Positions 1 through 8,811 of a stretch of DNA of 64,000 bases are shown here, piece by piece. The translations under genes were made by a program, and so were the position numbers. Numbering within the stretch: the first letter of the stretch is position 1; each line of letters begins with the position of its first letter. Source of the stretch: Cohnella laeviribosi DSM 21336 (GTDB lineage: Bacteria > Bacillota > Bacilli > Paenibacillales > Paenibacillaceae); contig NZ_KB899819.1 in the NCBI RefSeq assembly GCF_000378425.1, positions 61,252-125,251 of the forward strand, given 5' to 3'. The notes below the pieces were generated by a model. That model was not told the DNA's origin. It searched no databases and saw only the letters and a program-made list of their open reading frames with translations.

Positions 1-1342
1 CGATGCCGAGCAGCACCGCCTTGCTGCCGTGGTTCAGCCGGGGCCCGGTATAGTCGAGCGTATCGTGGGACGTGTTGTCGAACACGTACAGATCCCGCTT
101 CGGGTCGAAACGTTCCAGCACCGTCGTCAACAGCTGCCTGAACTGCTCCAGATCGACAGGCTGGTCGGTCAGCATCAGCACCTTCGTCAGCGTCAACTGG
201 CCCTGTCCGAGGATGCTGAACGCCGTACCCATCGCTTCCCGGGAGTAGCTTTCCCGCACGACGGCCGCAGACAGCGCGTGAAAGCCCGTATCCGCATACG
301 TCCACAGGCTGCGGACGCCCGGCATGACCAGCGGAAACGCGGGCGAAAGCAGCCGCTGCAGAAATTCGCCCAAATAATAATCCTCTTGACGCGGCTTGCC
401 GACGACCGTCGCCGGATAAATCGCATCCTTGCGGTGCCAGACATGATCGACGTGAAACACCGGAAAATCGTGCTGAAGCGAATAATAGCCGTAATGGTCG
501 CCGAACGGCCCTTCCGGACGGCGCTCGAACGGCAGCATGCGGCCGGAAATGGCAAATTCCGCTTCCGCGGGAATGCGGTGGCCGCCGAGCGGGTCATCGA
601 CCATCGGCAACTTGCCGCCCATAATGAGCGAAGCGAGCAGCAGTTCCGGCAAATTCTCCGGAGCCGGAGCGATGGCGGACGCGATCAGCGCCGGAGGCCC
701 GCCGAGAAAGACCGTGACGGGCAGCGGCTCGTTGCGCTTTTCCGCTTCGCTGTAATGAAAGCCGCCGCCCCGGTGAATCTGAATATGCATGCCGGTCGTG
801 CTGTCGTCGAAAATCTGCATCCGGTACATGCCGAGATTATGCCGCTTCGGCTGTCCGGGCTGCTCCGTATACACCAGCGGAAGCGTGATGAAGGGGCCCC
901 CGTCGTCCTGCCAGCTGGTCAGCGCGGGCAGTCCCGCCAGCGGCCGCTCCGTGCGCGAGACGCCGAGCACCGGAGCCGTGTCCCGGCTCGTTTTGCGCAA
1001 GCCGATTTTCAGCAAATCGAGCAGCATGTCCTTCTCCTGCCAGAGCGCGGAGAACGTCGGCGGCAGCAGCTTGTCGATCGCGCCGACGAGACGGTTCATC
1101 AGCTGCTCCGGCCGAGGGCCGAACGCCAGATCGACTCTGCGGCTTGTCCCGAACATGTTGGTCGCCACGGGAAACGGGCTGCCCTTGACGTTCGTGAACA
1201 GCAAAGCCGGACCCTCCTCCTGAATCACCCTGCGGTGGATTTCGGCAATTTCCAGGTAAGGATCGACGGGCGCTTCGATAATCGCCAAATCCTTGTCCTT
1301 GCGCAGAACTTCCAAAAACGGACGAAGCGACGAAAAGCTCAA
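1..1342 (-). CDS. UbiD family decarboxylase (C-terminus beyond window)
   Basis: The minus frame from a TTG at 1342 stays open to the window edge (447 residues seen). TTG is preceded by GGAGGGTG at a good distance. The N-terminus reads LSFSSLRPFLEVLRKDKDL, followed by stretches typical of the larger UbiD decarboxylases (EGPALLF, a G-PFP-ATNMFG segment, then RPEGPFGDHYGYYS). UbiD enzymes use prenylated FMN to decarboxylate aromatic or polyprenyl-aromatic acids, in Firmicutes often linked to quinone synthesis. It lies 22 bp downstream of ctaA on the same strand, so co-transcription with the heme A gene is likely. Substrate cannot be told from sequence. The stop codon and C-terminus are not in the window. 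Confidence 0.85.
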   Translation of the reverse strand, partial: MSFSSLRPFLEVLRKDKDLAIIEAPVDPYLEIAEIHRRVIQEEGPALLFTNVKGSPFPVATNMFGTSRRVDLAFGPRPEQLMNRLVGAIDKLLPPTFSALWQEKDMLLDLLKIGLRKTSRDTAPVLGVSRTERPLAGLPALTSWQDDGGPFITLPLVYTEQPGQPKRHNLGMYRMQIFDDSTTGMHIQIHRGGGFHYSEAEKRNEPLPVTVFLGGPPALIASAIAPAPENLPELLLASLIMGGKLPMVDDPLGGHRIPAEAEFAISGRMLPFERRPEGPFGDHYGYYSLQHDFPVFHVDHVWHRKDAIYPATVVGKPRQEDYYLGEFLQRLLSPAFPLVMPGVRSLWTYADTGFHALSAAVVRESYSREAMGTAFSILGQGQLTLTKVLMLTDQPVDLEQFRQLLTTVLERFDPKRDLYVFDNTSHDTLDYTGPRLNHGSKAVLLGI

Positions 1343-1364
1343 TGGATTCACCCTCCAAGCGGCA

Positions 1365-2306
1365 TTAACGGCGGCGGGACAGCTGATAAGCGCGCACCGC
1401 CAGCAAGCATAGCGTGTTGAAAAGAATACAAATGATAAACGTATGCAGCAAAGCTGTAAAGACGTACACGTCTTCGTTGTTCAACGTTTCGGTAAGCAGC
1501 CAGCCGCTCAGGATTTGCAAAACGACAAGTCCAAGGGCCATGGCGGCGCTTCGGGTCAGTTCCCGGCTACCGGTCACCTTGCGGGTGTAGACGAACAAAA
1601 CCGCGATTACAATGCCCAGAAGAAACGCGCCCAAACGGTGAGCGAATGCGGGCCAGGTCACCCCGGTCAGTTCCGGAATGAGCTCCCCGTTGCAAAGCGG
1701 CCAGCCGACGCAGCCCCCGGCGGTGCTCGTATGCCGCACGTAGGCCCCGAGGTAGACGACGATATAGCAGTAAGCCATAACGGCCAGGACCCATTTGAAC
1801 AGGGAAGCGGGCACGCTCCGGCTTGATGCGCGCTCGGCGGCGGCATCCGCCTGCGGATTCGCCAGCGCTTTCTCATGCCGTCTTGCCCATACATACAGCA
1901 GCCACGTAAGCGAGAACGCAATCATCGAGATGCCGAAGTGAATCGCCATGACGGCGTCGGACGTCGGCCAAATCACGGCCATCATGCCCAAAATCGCCTG
2001 AATGACGGTAAACAGCAGCGCGCCGGACGCGTATCCTATCGCCTCGCGGCTGCGCGGCTTAACGAAAAACGAGGCGGCAAACGCCGCGAGAACGAGCAGC
2101 CCTTCAATTCCGGTAACGAACCGGTGCGAGTATTCGACCATCGATTCCAGCGTATACGCCGGAATAAATTTGCCGTTGCACAGCGGCCAATCCGTTCCGC
2201 AGCCTTCGCCGGACCCGGTATTCGTGACGATAGCCCCGGCAAGCAGCACCAGCAGCATGCCGATGCAGGACGCCAGCGACAAAATTCGAAATCTTCTAGC
2301 GGTCAT
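1365..2306 (-). CDS. ctaA: Heme A synthase CtaA (COX15/CtaA family)
   Basis: Integral membrane enzyme that oxidises the heme O methyl group to the formyl group of heme A for aa3-type oxidases. 313 residues with about eight hydrophobic segments in two homologous halves. Each half carries a Cys-pair loop (GCGTDWPLCNG near residues 35-45 and GGCVGWPLCNG in the second half) and the heme-ligand histidines are visible (EYSHRF, IHFGIS, FAHRLG, LLHTF). The start at 2306 is preferred because GGGG sits six bases before it; an ATG two codons upstream has no usable ribosome site. Its partner ctaB and an SCO gene lie 13-15 kb away, so the heme A pathway is split across the window. Confidence 0.95.
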   Translation of the reverse strand: MTARRFRILSLASCIGMLLVLLAGAIVTNTGSGEGCGTDWPLCNGKFIPAYTLESMVEYSHRFVTGIEGLLVLAAFAASFFVKPRSREAIGYASGALLFTVIQAILGMMAVIWPTSDAVMAIHFGISMIAFSLTWLLYVWARRHEKALANPQADAAAERASSRSVPASLFKWVLAVMAYCYIVVYLGAYVRHTSTAGGCVGWPLCNGELIPELTGVTWPAFAHRLGAFLLGIVIAVLFVYTRKVTGSRELTRSAAMALGLVVLQILSGWLLTETLNNEDVYVFTALLHTFIICILFNTLCLLAVRAYQLSRRR

Positions 2307-2479
2307 ACCCATCCCCGGTTTCTTTGTGAAAGTCGGCTCAAGTCAGCCATCCTCATTATACCGGACCGACTTTTACAATACCATGTTCAAACTGTGACGG
2401 ATTGCTCACGGGAAAATTCGTACCCGTTTCGACACATTTGGCCGGTTGCAGGCGTATGCCGCTGCCCTGTTGACGCGAA

Positions 2480-2519
2480 GAAGCCTTCACTCGCCGCCGC
2501 AGCGGCGAGTGAAGGCTTC
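2480..2519 (-). terminator. Perfect 18-bp stem-loop downstream of the thioredoxin-like gene
   Basis: Arms 2480-2497 and 2502-2519 are exact reverse complements with a four-base loop. It follows the thioredoxin-like gene on the minus strand and precedes ctaA. The tract after it (TTCTTCG) is only weakly T-rich, so termination is likely but not textbook. Two smaller hairpins lie between it and the gene, one overlapping the stop codon. Confidence 0.6.
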
Positions 2520-2557
2520 CGGATTCATGCCGCCGGTCCTTCGGCGGCCTCCTCCGT

Positions 2558-2908
2558 TCAGACGGAGGAGGGCAGATGATCGGACACCGCAATCGCGCGA
2601 TCGAGAAATTGCTCGATCTCCTCGCGCGTCTTGCGGAGCTTGCTGACGAAGCGGATCAGCTCCTTGCCTTCGCGGAACGCGATAAAGCTCGGAATGCCTA
2701 GAATGTTAAGCTCCTGGCAAAGATCGGCCAAATCGTCGCGGTCGATTTCGATGAATGAAATGCGGTCCGCATAGGCCGCCTCCACTTCCGGCATAAACGG
2801 CTCGATATAATGGCAGTCTTTGCACCAGGTCGTCTTGAACACCGCGACCGTCAGACCCCGGCTTCCGATCGCCTCGCGGAAAGCGGCTTCTTCCGTAATT
2901 TTGCGCAT
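2558..2908 (-). CDS. Thioredoxin-like protein with WCKDC active site
   Basis: A 116-residue single-domain thioredoxin-fold protein, probably cytoplasmic since no signal peptide is present. The redox motif is TTWCKDCHYIEPF near residues 27-38, followed by the IEIDRDD strand and the cis-Pro loop GIPSFIAF, which are the usual landmarks. It would act as a disulfide reductase or oxidoreductase; the motif differs from classical WCGPC, so it is a thioredoxin-like family member (YtpP-like) rather than TrxA itself. GAGGAGGGA lies 7-10 bases before the ATG. A promoter-like TTGTAG-17-TATAAT lies at 3010-3038, inside the end of the upstream lipoprotein gene, so it is probably transcribed on its own. Confidence 0.85.
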   Translation of the reverse strand: MRKITEEAAFREAIGSRGLTVAVFKTTWCKDCHYIEPFMPEVEAAYADRISFIEIDRDDLADLCQELNILGIPSFIAFREGKELIRFVSKLRKTREEIEQFLDRAIAVSDHLPSSV

Positions 2909-3009
2909 GCTCCGTCCCTCCTCAAGTTGGGCCCCGCAAAAACCGGCCCCTCCGAGCCAGCGGGCTTCCCGCTTCCGTTACGGACGGCAAACCGGCTGGT
3001 TTTACGGTC

Positions 3010-3038
3010 ATTATACGCCTTCGGACGGTTTTCTACAA
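3010..3038 (-). promoter_or_regulatory. Sigma-A-type promoter for the thioredoxin-like gene
   Basis: On the minus strand TTGTAG (3038-3033) and TATAAT (3015-3010) are separated by 17 bases. The -35 box includes the TAG stop codon of the lipoprotein gene. The leader to the ATG at 2908 is about 95 nt. Confidence 0.5.
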
Positions 3039-4550
3039 ATCCCTTGCAATCCACAACCAGCTGTCGCCGTCCTCGTCTTCCTCGAACGAGTACGTCGCGC
3101 CGAGCAGCCCGAGCAGCTCGTCGGCCGGCGCATACGCCAAGCCGTCGACGGAAACGACCGGATGGGACCATTTTACCGCTTTGCCGTCCACCGTCACCCA
3201 AGCGGAGCCCGGCTTGAGCGAGACGCTTCGGCAGGTCGCCTCGTCGTAGAAGTTGATCGAACGCTTCGCCTGGTCGTAAACGAGCGTATCGTCGAAGCCG
3301 GATACCGTTTCCCGAACCGGAATGTAGAGCACCTCGTCTTTGTCGTAGAAATAGGAATCTCCCCAGTACGAGCTGAGCCACACTTCCTGATCGTCGATCT
3401 GCAGGTCGTTTTTCAGCAAGTCGTACAGGACGGAATCGGTCTCGAACGTCCGGACCAGTCGCACCGGCGAAATCGTATCCAGTTCTTCCTCCGTCAAAGC
3501 GTTGCGCGGAACGTTCACGGCCGGGATCGCCAGATCCTCGTTCAGGTTCCAGTTCTCCTCCTCCAACCGGATCGTCACGCCGCGCAGCGGAACGGAGTCT
3601 TCGCTTAGCGCCGACGTGTCGATTTTCGCTTCGGCCGACAGCTTGCGGATTTGCAGCGAAGCATCCACATACGCGTCAAAGGCGAGGCTCGCGCCGTCGC
3701 TGAACAGATCGCTCCATCCCGATTCTTCGTCCGTTCGGATGCGGTCCAGCTCCTTGCGCGCCTCCTTCAGCGAATCGATCGCCTCCTGCACCTGGCCGTC
3801 GATTTCGGCTTCGGTCAGCCGCCACTCGTCCTCTTGGCCGGCAGCCGCTTCCGCGCTCACGTCCTGGGTCCACAGGATGAATTCCTTCAGCACCGCGCGG
3901 AGCCCTTCCTCGTCCTGCAGAACCGAATCGATAAAGACGGGAATCAGATCGCCGAGCTCCCGGCCGTTCAGCTTCGCGCTGATCTTCGTCAAGTCGGTCG
4001 CGACGCCGTTGATCGGCACCGACTCCTTGCTTGTCCGGATGTCGGCCGGATTCGGCAGGTGGGTGACGAAATAGGAAAACAACTTGCGCGAAATCCGATT
4101 CGCCGAATCCTCGAGAGCGCCCGAGAGCGGAAATTCCGTCTCGCCGGAGGTCAGGTCGACCGCAAACGGGCGCTTCGCTCCGTCGACTTCGACCAGCGCC
4201 GCTTTCGAATCCGCGTGAATCGTGAACGGCACGTCTCCTTTTCCGAAGGACAGCGTGCCTTTGGCCAACAGCCCGCCTTGGCCGTCCTCCTTGACGTTAT
4301 GGAAAACCAGCTTGAATCGGCTTAACTGATGCAGCAACCGGACGGCTTCCTCGTCTTCGTATGCGAATGCCTCCTCGTCCCAATCCAGGGCGACTTCAAG
4401 CGAACCGCTGGCTTCGGACGATTGAACGTCCTGTTGTTTCGAGAGGACCGCGTTCAGATCGACTCCCCCCACGGACTGGCAGCCGACAAGCAGAACCAGC
4501 AGCAGCAAGGCGGCCCCAATCCCGAATTTCCGGAAACGCGAATGTTTCAT
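3033..4550 (-). CDS. Lipoprotein with C-terminal copper-amine-oxidase-N-like (stalk) region
   Basis: A 505-residue exported lipoprotein. Residues 1-24 form a lipoprotein signal (basic start, hydrophobic core, lipobox LLVGC), so Cys24 should be lipidated and the protein anchored on the outer face of the membrane. The middle part (about 40-350) is acidic with a helical, Glu/Lys-rich stretch near 255-285. The last about 100 residues have the GKAVKWSHPVVSVDGLAYAPADELLGLLGA pattern in parts, resembling copper amine oxidase N-terminal/stalk domains common in Paenibacillus surface proteins. AAGGGAGA lies seven bases before ATG. Function is unknown; a substrate-binding or wall-associated role is inference. 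Confidence 0.8.
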   Translation of the reverse strand: MKHSRFRKFGIGAALLLLVLLVGCQSVGGVDLNAVLSKQQDVQSSEASGSLEVALDWDEEAFAYEDEEAVRLLHQLSRFKLVFHNVKEDGQGGLLAKGTLSFGKGDVPFTIHADSKAALVEVDGAKRPFAVDLTSGETEFPLSGALEDSANRISRKLFSYFVTHLPNPADIRTSKESVPINGVATDLTKISAKLNGRELGDLIPVFIDSVLQDEEGLRAVLKEFILWTQDVSAEAAAGQEDEWRLTEAEIDGQVQEAIDSLKEARKELDRIRTDEESGWSDLFSDGASLAFDAYVDASLQIRKLSAEAKIDTSALSEDSVPLRGVTIRLEEENWNLNEDLAIPAVNVPRNALTEEELDTISPVRLVRTFETDSVLYDLLKNDLQIDDQEVWLSSYWGDSYFYDKDEVLYIPVRETVSGFDDTLVYDQAKRSINFYDEATCRSVSLKPGSAWVTVDGKAVKWSHPVVSVDGLAYAPADELLGLLGATYSFEEDEDGDSWLWIARDL

Positions 4551-4666
4551 TTTGTTCTCCCTTTCCCTGGTTGATTCCCCTGAAGCTGTTTTCGGGTATG
4601 TCCGTTATTTCGACACGCGAATTGGAAATCCTTCCAGTAGAGCGATATGGAACGGAGGATGCGGAT

Positions 4667-5875
4667 ATGGCCAACGGCTGGCTCACGATGGTTCGCAAAC
4701 TGGCGGAAGGCTTCGCGGCCAAGGCGTCGTGCTGGCGGCGCTCCGCCATGCTGACGGCGCCAAAGGAACGTTTGACGATTCGGAAGGAGTCCATCGCCTG
4801 GATCACGGAAGTTCTCAAGCAGGAACAGTACAGGGGAAAAAGAGGAGAGTCGACGACGCTTTTCGGCGAGGAGGGAGAACTGGTCAGGCGGATCGCCCGG
4901 GAGACGGAAGCGTTGAACCGCAACAACCTGACCCGGACGCAGGCTTATGCGGATCTGTATTTCGCTTATCCCGAGCTGCACTGGGCGCTGCTTGCGCACC
5001 TGGTCTCCCGCAACGGCGGCTGGAACATGACCGACTTGAAGGGCGAATGGCTGCCCAGGCTGCTCCCGGAGGAAGACATCGCGGCCCTGTTCCGCATGCT
5101 GGAATCGTGCAACGCGCTTATTTTCAAGGACGCTTATCCCCAGCTCCGGCTGTATGCGGAAAGCCGGCGAACCGGCCGAGGGCTGTTAGCGCTGCTGCCC
5201 GCGTTCGACGTATCGTCCTTCATGGCTCCGTTCTGGGAGCGTTTCTGGATCGACCGCGACCCGGTTCCGCTGATGGTCGCGCTGATCGTCAACGAGCAGA
5301 ACGTCATCCAGCAGCGGGTCGTCCGCGATCCGACTTACCGCGCGGGCATCCTTCAGTCGCGTCTGCCGCTGCTGCAGTTGAACCAGATCGTGTTCCCGCT
5401 AGGGGAGAAAGCGGACCGCCTTGCCGGCCGCATCCTGGAGCGGTTCGACTCGCTCGACGAGCGGATCTCCTTCGGCAAATGCCTTTACGCCATGCTGTTC
5501 TCCTGCCCGCGCATCCGCGACGGCGCCGAAGCGTTCGTCCGGGCCGTGCCGCATACCGGCTCGCGGGCGGACTACTGGCCGCACGTGTTTACCGCGCAAA
5601 AAAACGGCACCCGTCCCGAAGCTCAAGGACGCGATGCCGTTCTCTCGATGGAGCCGCCATGGCTGAGCCCCCGCCTGGACGAGGCTTGGGAGGATCAGCC
5701 GCTCGGCGCCGTATCCGAAGGCGACTGGTTCCAAAGCCTGTCCGCGCTGCAGGCGTTCGGCCGCCTGCGCTGCCCGCTGATCGTGGACATCACCGAAGAG
5801 CACATGCTGGGGCAGCGCAAGCTGCAGGCTGCGGCGGCGGCCAAAGCGGCGCTTCTGCCGGAGTCCGGTCCTTAG
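4667..5875 (+). CDS. DUF2515 family protein (YppC-like)
   Basis: A 402-residue soluble protein. The frame is open further upstream but the ATG at 4667 has GGAGG eight bases before it and begins the conserved part. Recognisable DUF2515 features are NRNNLTRTQAYADLYFAYPE near residues 80-100, HWALLAHLVSRNGGWNMTDL, and FLxWxRD-like later segments. No catalytic motif is evident and the role of YppC is not established. It is transcribed divergently from the lipoprotein gene with a 116-bp shared control region, and its stop codon overlaps the stop of the convergent MurJ-like gene by 4 bp. Confidence 0.8.
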   Translation: MANGWLTMVRKLAEGFAAKASCWRRSAMLTAPKERLTIRKESIAWITEVLKQEQYRGKRGESTTLFGEEGELVRRIARETEALNRNNLTRTQAYADLYFAYPELHWALLAHLVSRNGGWNMTDLKGEWLPRLLPEEDIAALFRMLESCNALIFKDAYPQLRLYAESRRTGRGLLALLPAFDVSSFMAPFWERFWIDRDPVPLMVALIVNEQNVIQQRVVRDPTYRAGILQSRLPLLQLNQIVFPLGEKADRLAGRILERFDSLDERISFGKCLYAMLFSCPRIRDGAEAFVRAVPHTGSRADYWPHVFTAQKNGTRPEAQGRDAVLSMEPPWLSPRLDEAWEDQPLGAVSEGDWFQSLSALQAFGRLRCPLIVDITEEHMLGQRKLQAAAAAKAALLPESGP

Positions 5876-7578
5876 ACGCCGTCGCCGCGCTGCAGCGCCC
5901 TCGGCCGAAGCCGCAAAAACGGCTTGATCAGCTTGCGAAGCTTCGCCGGGAAGCCGTCGACGTCCTCCGCGCGCACGACGCCCAGCGCAACGAGAAGCAC
6001 CGGATACGCGCCGCAAACGACGGCTCCGGTCAGCGCCGCGGCAAGCAGGTACGGCCATCGCCAGCCGAGCGGGGAGAACCATGCCGCGGCGTAATGCGCC
6101 AGCGCCGCGCCGATCGCGGCAAGAACCGCGACGGCCGCGGCGAATCCGGGCCAGCGGCCCCCGAGCACTTTCACGTCGGCTATGCCGCGAATCGTGCGCA
6201 TGTTCCGGACGGTAACGAAGATAAAGCACACGCTCGTCGCCGCAAGCAGCCCGTAAATGCCGAAGAACGGGGTCAAAGCGAAGCTTAGGGCGATCTTCAC
6301 CCCGATGCCCGCGAGCGAGTGGGCCATCGCTTTCCGCTGAAGGCTGAGACCGTTCAGAATCGAGTTGGACACCATCATCGAAATTTGAAAAATCGTGCCC
6401 CCCGTCAGCACGGCGACGATCGCCGAACCTTCGGCCGTCTTGAAGATGAGGCCGGTAACCGGGTGCGCCGCCGTCGCCAGAACCAGCACGAGCGGCATGG
6501 CGCTGAGCACCGCGATGCGCATCGCCAGCGACGACTGGCGGCGAACCCGGTCCATGTCGCGGGAAGCGTAGGCCGCGGAGACGACCGGCAGCAGCGAGGT
6601 GCTGAGCGCAATGGCCAAAATCGGCGGGATTCCCGCGATCGATTGGGCGCGGATCGTCAGCCAGTCGCCCCACCGCTCCGCCGTTGCCGCTCCGAACTTC
6701 CAATCCGACAGCGGAATCAGCACCGTCTGGTCGAAGAAATAAATGACCTGCACCATCATCGCGGTCAGCAAAATCGGAATCGAGATGCGGAAGATGGCGG
6801 CGTAAATGTCCCGCGTCCGGGTCAGGACCGGCGGTTCGCCCGCGCCCGCGTTCGCGGCGGCGGCCGCGGACGGCGCAGACGGCGCTCCGGCGCCAGACGC
6901 CGGAGCGGAAGAAGCCGGCTCCGTCCGGCCGCGGTCCGCCTGGCGCAGCTTGTACGCATACCAGAGCATGACCGCAAATGCGCCGATGCTGCCCAGCACG
7001 CTGCCGAAGGCGGCGCCCGCCGCAATGTAGCTGTCGTCGTAGCCCCAGCCCGCAAGCGCGTAAGCGAGCGCGACGGCGGTCAGCACCCGCGCGATCTGTT
7101 CGACGATTTGCGAGATTCCCCCCGCGGTCATAAACTGCCGTCCTTGAAAATAACCGCGCATCATGGCGATGACGGGGAACAGCAGCAGCGAAGGCGCGAT
7201 CGCCCGAATCGCCAGCGTCGCGTACGGAATGTGGGACAGCCGCGCATACAAGGGCGCGGCTATAAGCAGTCCGGCGGTCATGACGATGCCGGCGATGACG
7301 CCGAACCGCAAAGCCGCGCGGTAGATCCGTTGCACCTCGGCTTCGCGCCCGAGCTCCAGCCGCTCGGACACCATCTTGCTGATCGCGCTCGGAATGCCGG
7401 CGGTGGCGAACACGAGCAGCAGCAAATAAATATTGTTGGCCGCGCCGAACGCCAGCCCTCCCTTGGTACCCCAAAGATGGTCGAGCGGAACCCGCTGGAA
7501 CAACCCGAGCCCCCGGGCGACAAGCGCGGCCAATGTCAGAATCAATGTGCCTTTGATTAACGAGTCCTTTTTCGGCAT
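5872..7578 (-). CDS. MOP-superfamily flippase, MurJ/SpoVB (YtgP) type
   Basis: A 568-residue multispanning membrane protein with about 14 hydrophobic segments. The start (SLIKGTLILTLAALVARGLGLFQR) and the motif series GIPSAISKMVSERLE and ATAGGISQIVEQIAR are typical of the YtgP/SpoVB branch of lipid-linked oligosaccharide flippases. This family moves lipid II or related undecaprenyl-linked precursors across the membrane. An Ala/Pro/Gly-rich loop of about 40 residues (near 215-255) is inserted between two membrane segments. ATG lies 9 bp after the ThuA-like stop, and its AGGATG ribosome site lies inside that gene, so it is the last gene of the minus-strand set that includes PBP2. Distinguishing MurJ from SpoVB function needs phylogeny. 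Confidence 0.88.
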   Translation of the reverse strand: MPKKDSLIKGTLILTLAALVARGLGLFQRVPLDHLWGTKGGLAFGAANNIYLLLLVFATAGIPSAISKMVSERLELGREAEVQRIYRAALRFGVIAGIVMTAGLLIAAPLYARLSHIPYATLAIRAIAPSLLLFPVIAMMRGYFQGRQFMTAGGISQIVEQIARVLTAVALAYALAGWGYDDSYIAAGAAFGSVLGSIGAFAVMLWYAYKLRQADRGRTEPASSAPASGAGAPSAPSAAAAANAGAGEPPVLTRTRDIYAAIFRISIPILLTAMMVQVIYFFDQTVLIPLSDWKFGAATAERWGDWLTIRAQSIAGIPPILAIALSTSLLPVVSAAYASRDMDRVRRQSSLAMRIAVLSAMPLVLVLATAAHPVTGLIFKTAEGSAIVAVLTGGTIFQISMMVSNSILNGLSLQRKAMAHSLAGIGVKIALSFALTPFFGIYGLLAATSVCFIFVTVRNMRTIRGIADVKVLGGRWPGFAAAVAVLAAIGAALAHYAAAWFSPLGWRWPYLLAAALTGAVVCGAYPVLLVALGVVRAEDVDGFPAKLRKLIKPFLRLRPRALQRGDGV

Positions 7579-7587
7579 TTCAACAGA

Positions 7588-8307
7588 TCATCCTAACTGC
7601 TCCAAGGGCTGGCGGTTGCCGCGGACCGGCTTCGCAGCCCCCGAAGGCGCCGCCCAGCGGACCCCGTTCGCGATGACGCGCCGCACGAGCGGATGGTAAT
7701 AGGTGGGATACGTTTCGTGACCCGGCCGGAAATAAAAAATTTTCCCTTGTCCCCGCTTCCAGGTGCAGCCGCTGCGGAACACTTCGCCGCCTTCGAACCA
7801 GCTGACCAGCACCAGCTCGTCCGGCGCCGGGACGTCGAAATGCTCGCCGTACATTTCCTCCGGCTTCAGTTCGAAATACTCCGGCAGGCCCGCGGCGATC
7901 GGATGCGCCGGATCGACGACCCAGATGCGTTCCTTCTCGTTGGCTTCCCGCCATTTCAGATCGCAGGTCGTCCCCATCAGCTTTTTGAAAATTTTCGAAA
8001 AATGGCCCGAATGCAGCACGACCAGCCCCATTCCGTCCAGCACGCGGGCATACACGCGCTCGACGGCTTCGTCGCTCACTTCTTCGTGCGCCATATGCCC
8101 CCACCAGATCAGAACGTCCGTCCCGTCCAGCACTTCGCGGGTCAGCCCGCACTCCGGTTCCGGCAGCGTCGCCGTGCGGACGGACATATCCCCTTCCTGC
8201 TCGAGTCCGGCCGCAATCGCCCGGTGCAGACCGTCCGGGTATACGCTGCGGACCTCCTCGTGAAGGCGTTCGTGCTTGAATTCGTTCCATACGGTTACGC
8301 GAATCAC
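7588..8307 (-). CDS. ThuA domain-containing protein
   Basis: A 239-residue soluble protein with the ThuA (trehalose utilisation, class I glutamine amidotransferase-like) fold signature: [16 protein letters not shown] at the N-terminus, [32 protein letters not shown], and [22 protein letters not shown] near the C-terminus. Members often act with sugar or keto-glycoside metabolism genes, but the biochemical activity is poorly defined. GTG start with AAGGAGAG ahead of it; that ribosome site overlaps the stop of the DUF456 gene 15 bp upstream. Its position between envelope-type genes gives no clear substrate. Confidence 0.85.
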   Translation of the reverse strand: MIRVTVWNEFKHERLHEEVRSVYPDGLHRAIAAGLEQEGDMSVRTATLPEPECGLTREVLDGTDVLIWWGHMAHEEVSDEAVERVYARVLDGMGLVVLHSGHFSKIFKKLMGTTCDLKWREANEKERIWVVDPAHPIAAGLPEYFELKPEEMYGEHFDVPAPDELVLVSWFEGGEVFRSGCTWKRGQGKIFYFRPGHETYPTYYHPLVRRVIANGVRWAAPSGAAKPVRGNRQPLEQLG

Positions 8308-8322
8308 GGCAAGCTCTCCTTC

Positions 8323-8805
8323 TTAGAAAATAAGCCAGATGACGAAAAGAACGATCATCGCCAGCTGGAGGACGATTTTGGCGACCATGCTGCTAAACAG
8401 GCCGACGACCGCGCCCCAGCCGACCTTAAGCGAACGGTCCATGGAGGAGCCGTGAATCATTTCCCCGATCACCGCGCCGAGAAACGGGCCGAGCAGCAGC
8501 CCGAACGCCGGAATGACGAACGGTCCGATAAGGACGCCGATCGTGCTGCCGACGACCGACGCTTTGGAACCGCCGTATTTCTTGACGCCCCAGGCGTTCA
8601 CGATGTAATCCGCCGCGAACAGGGCGACGACGATCAGCGTCTGTACGGTCCAAAACCAGAAGCCGAACGGCTCGAACGAGAAAAAGAACCCGTACACAAA
8701 AAACGCCGCATAAATCGCGAGCGCTCCAGGCAGTACGGGAAAAACCGCTCCGGCCATCCCGAGGGCGAACAGGGCCGTAATCACCAGCCAGCCGACAATA
8801 TCCAT
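8323..8805 (-). CDS. DUF456 family membrane protein
   Basis: A 160-residue protein of about four to five hydrophobic segments. The glycine-rich core GSTIGVLIGPFVIPAFGLLLG (quoted in parts: GSTIGVLIG and GPFLGAVIGEM) is the DUF456 hallmark, as in B. subtilis YqgC. Function unknown. It begins 6 bp after the HAD phosphatase gene stops and is followed 15 bp later by the ThuA gene, so the three are one transcription unit. The ribosome site AAGGCGTGATG lies at the end of the HAD gene. Confidence 0.85.
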   Translation of the reverse strand: MDIVGWLVITALFALGMAGAVFPVLPGALAIYAAFFVYGFFFSFEPFGFWFWTVQTLIVVALFAADYIVNAWGVKKYGGSKASVVGSTIGVLIGPFVIPAFGLLLGPFLGAVIGEMIHGSSMDRSLKVGWGAVVGLFSSMVAKIVLQLAMIVLFVIWLIF

Positions 8806-8811
8806 CCGACA

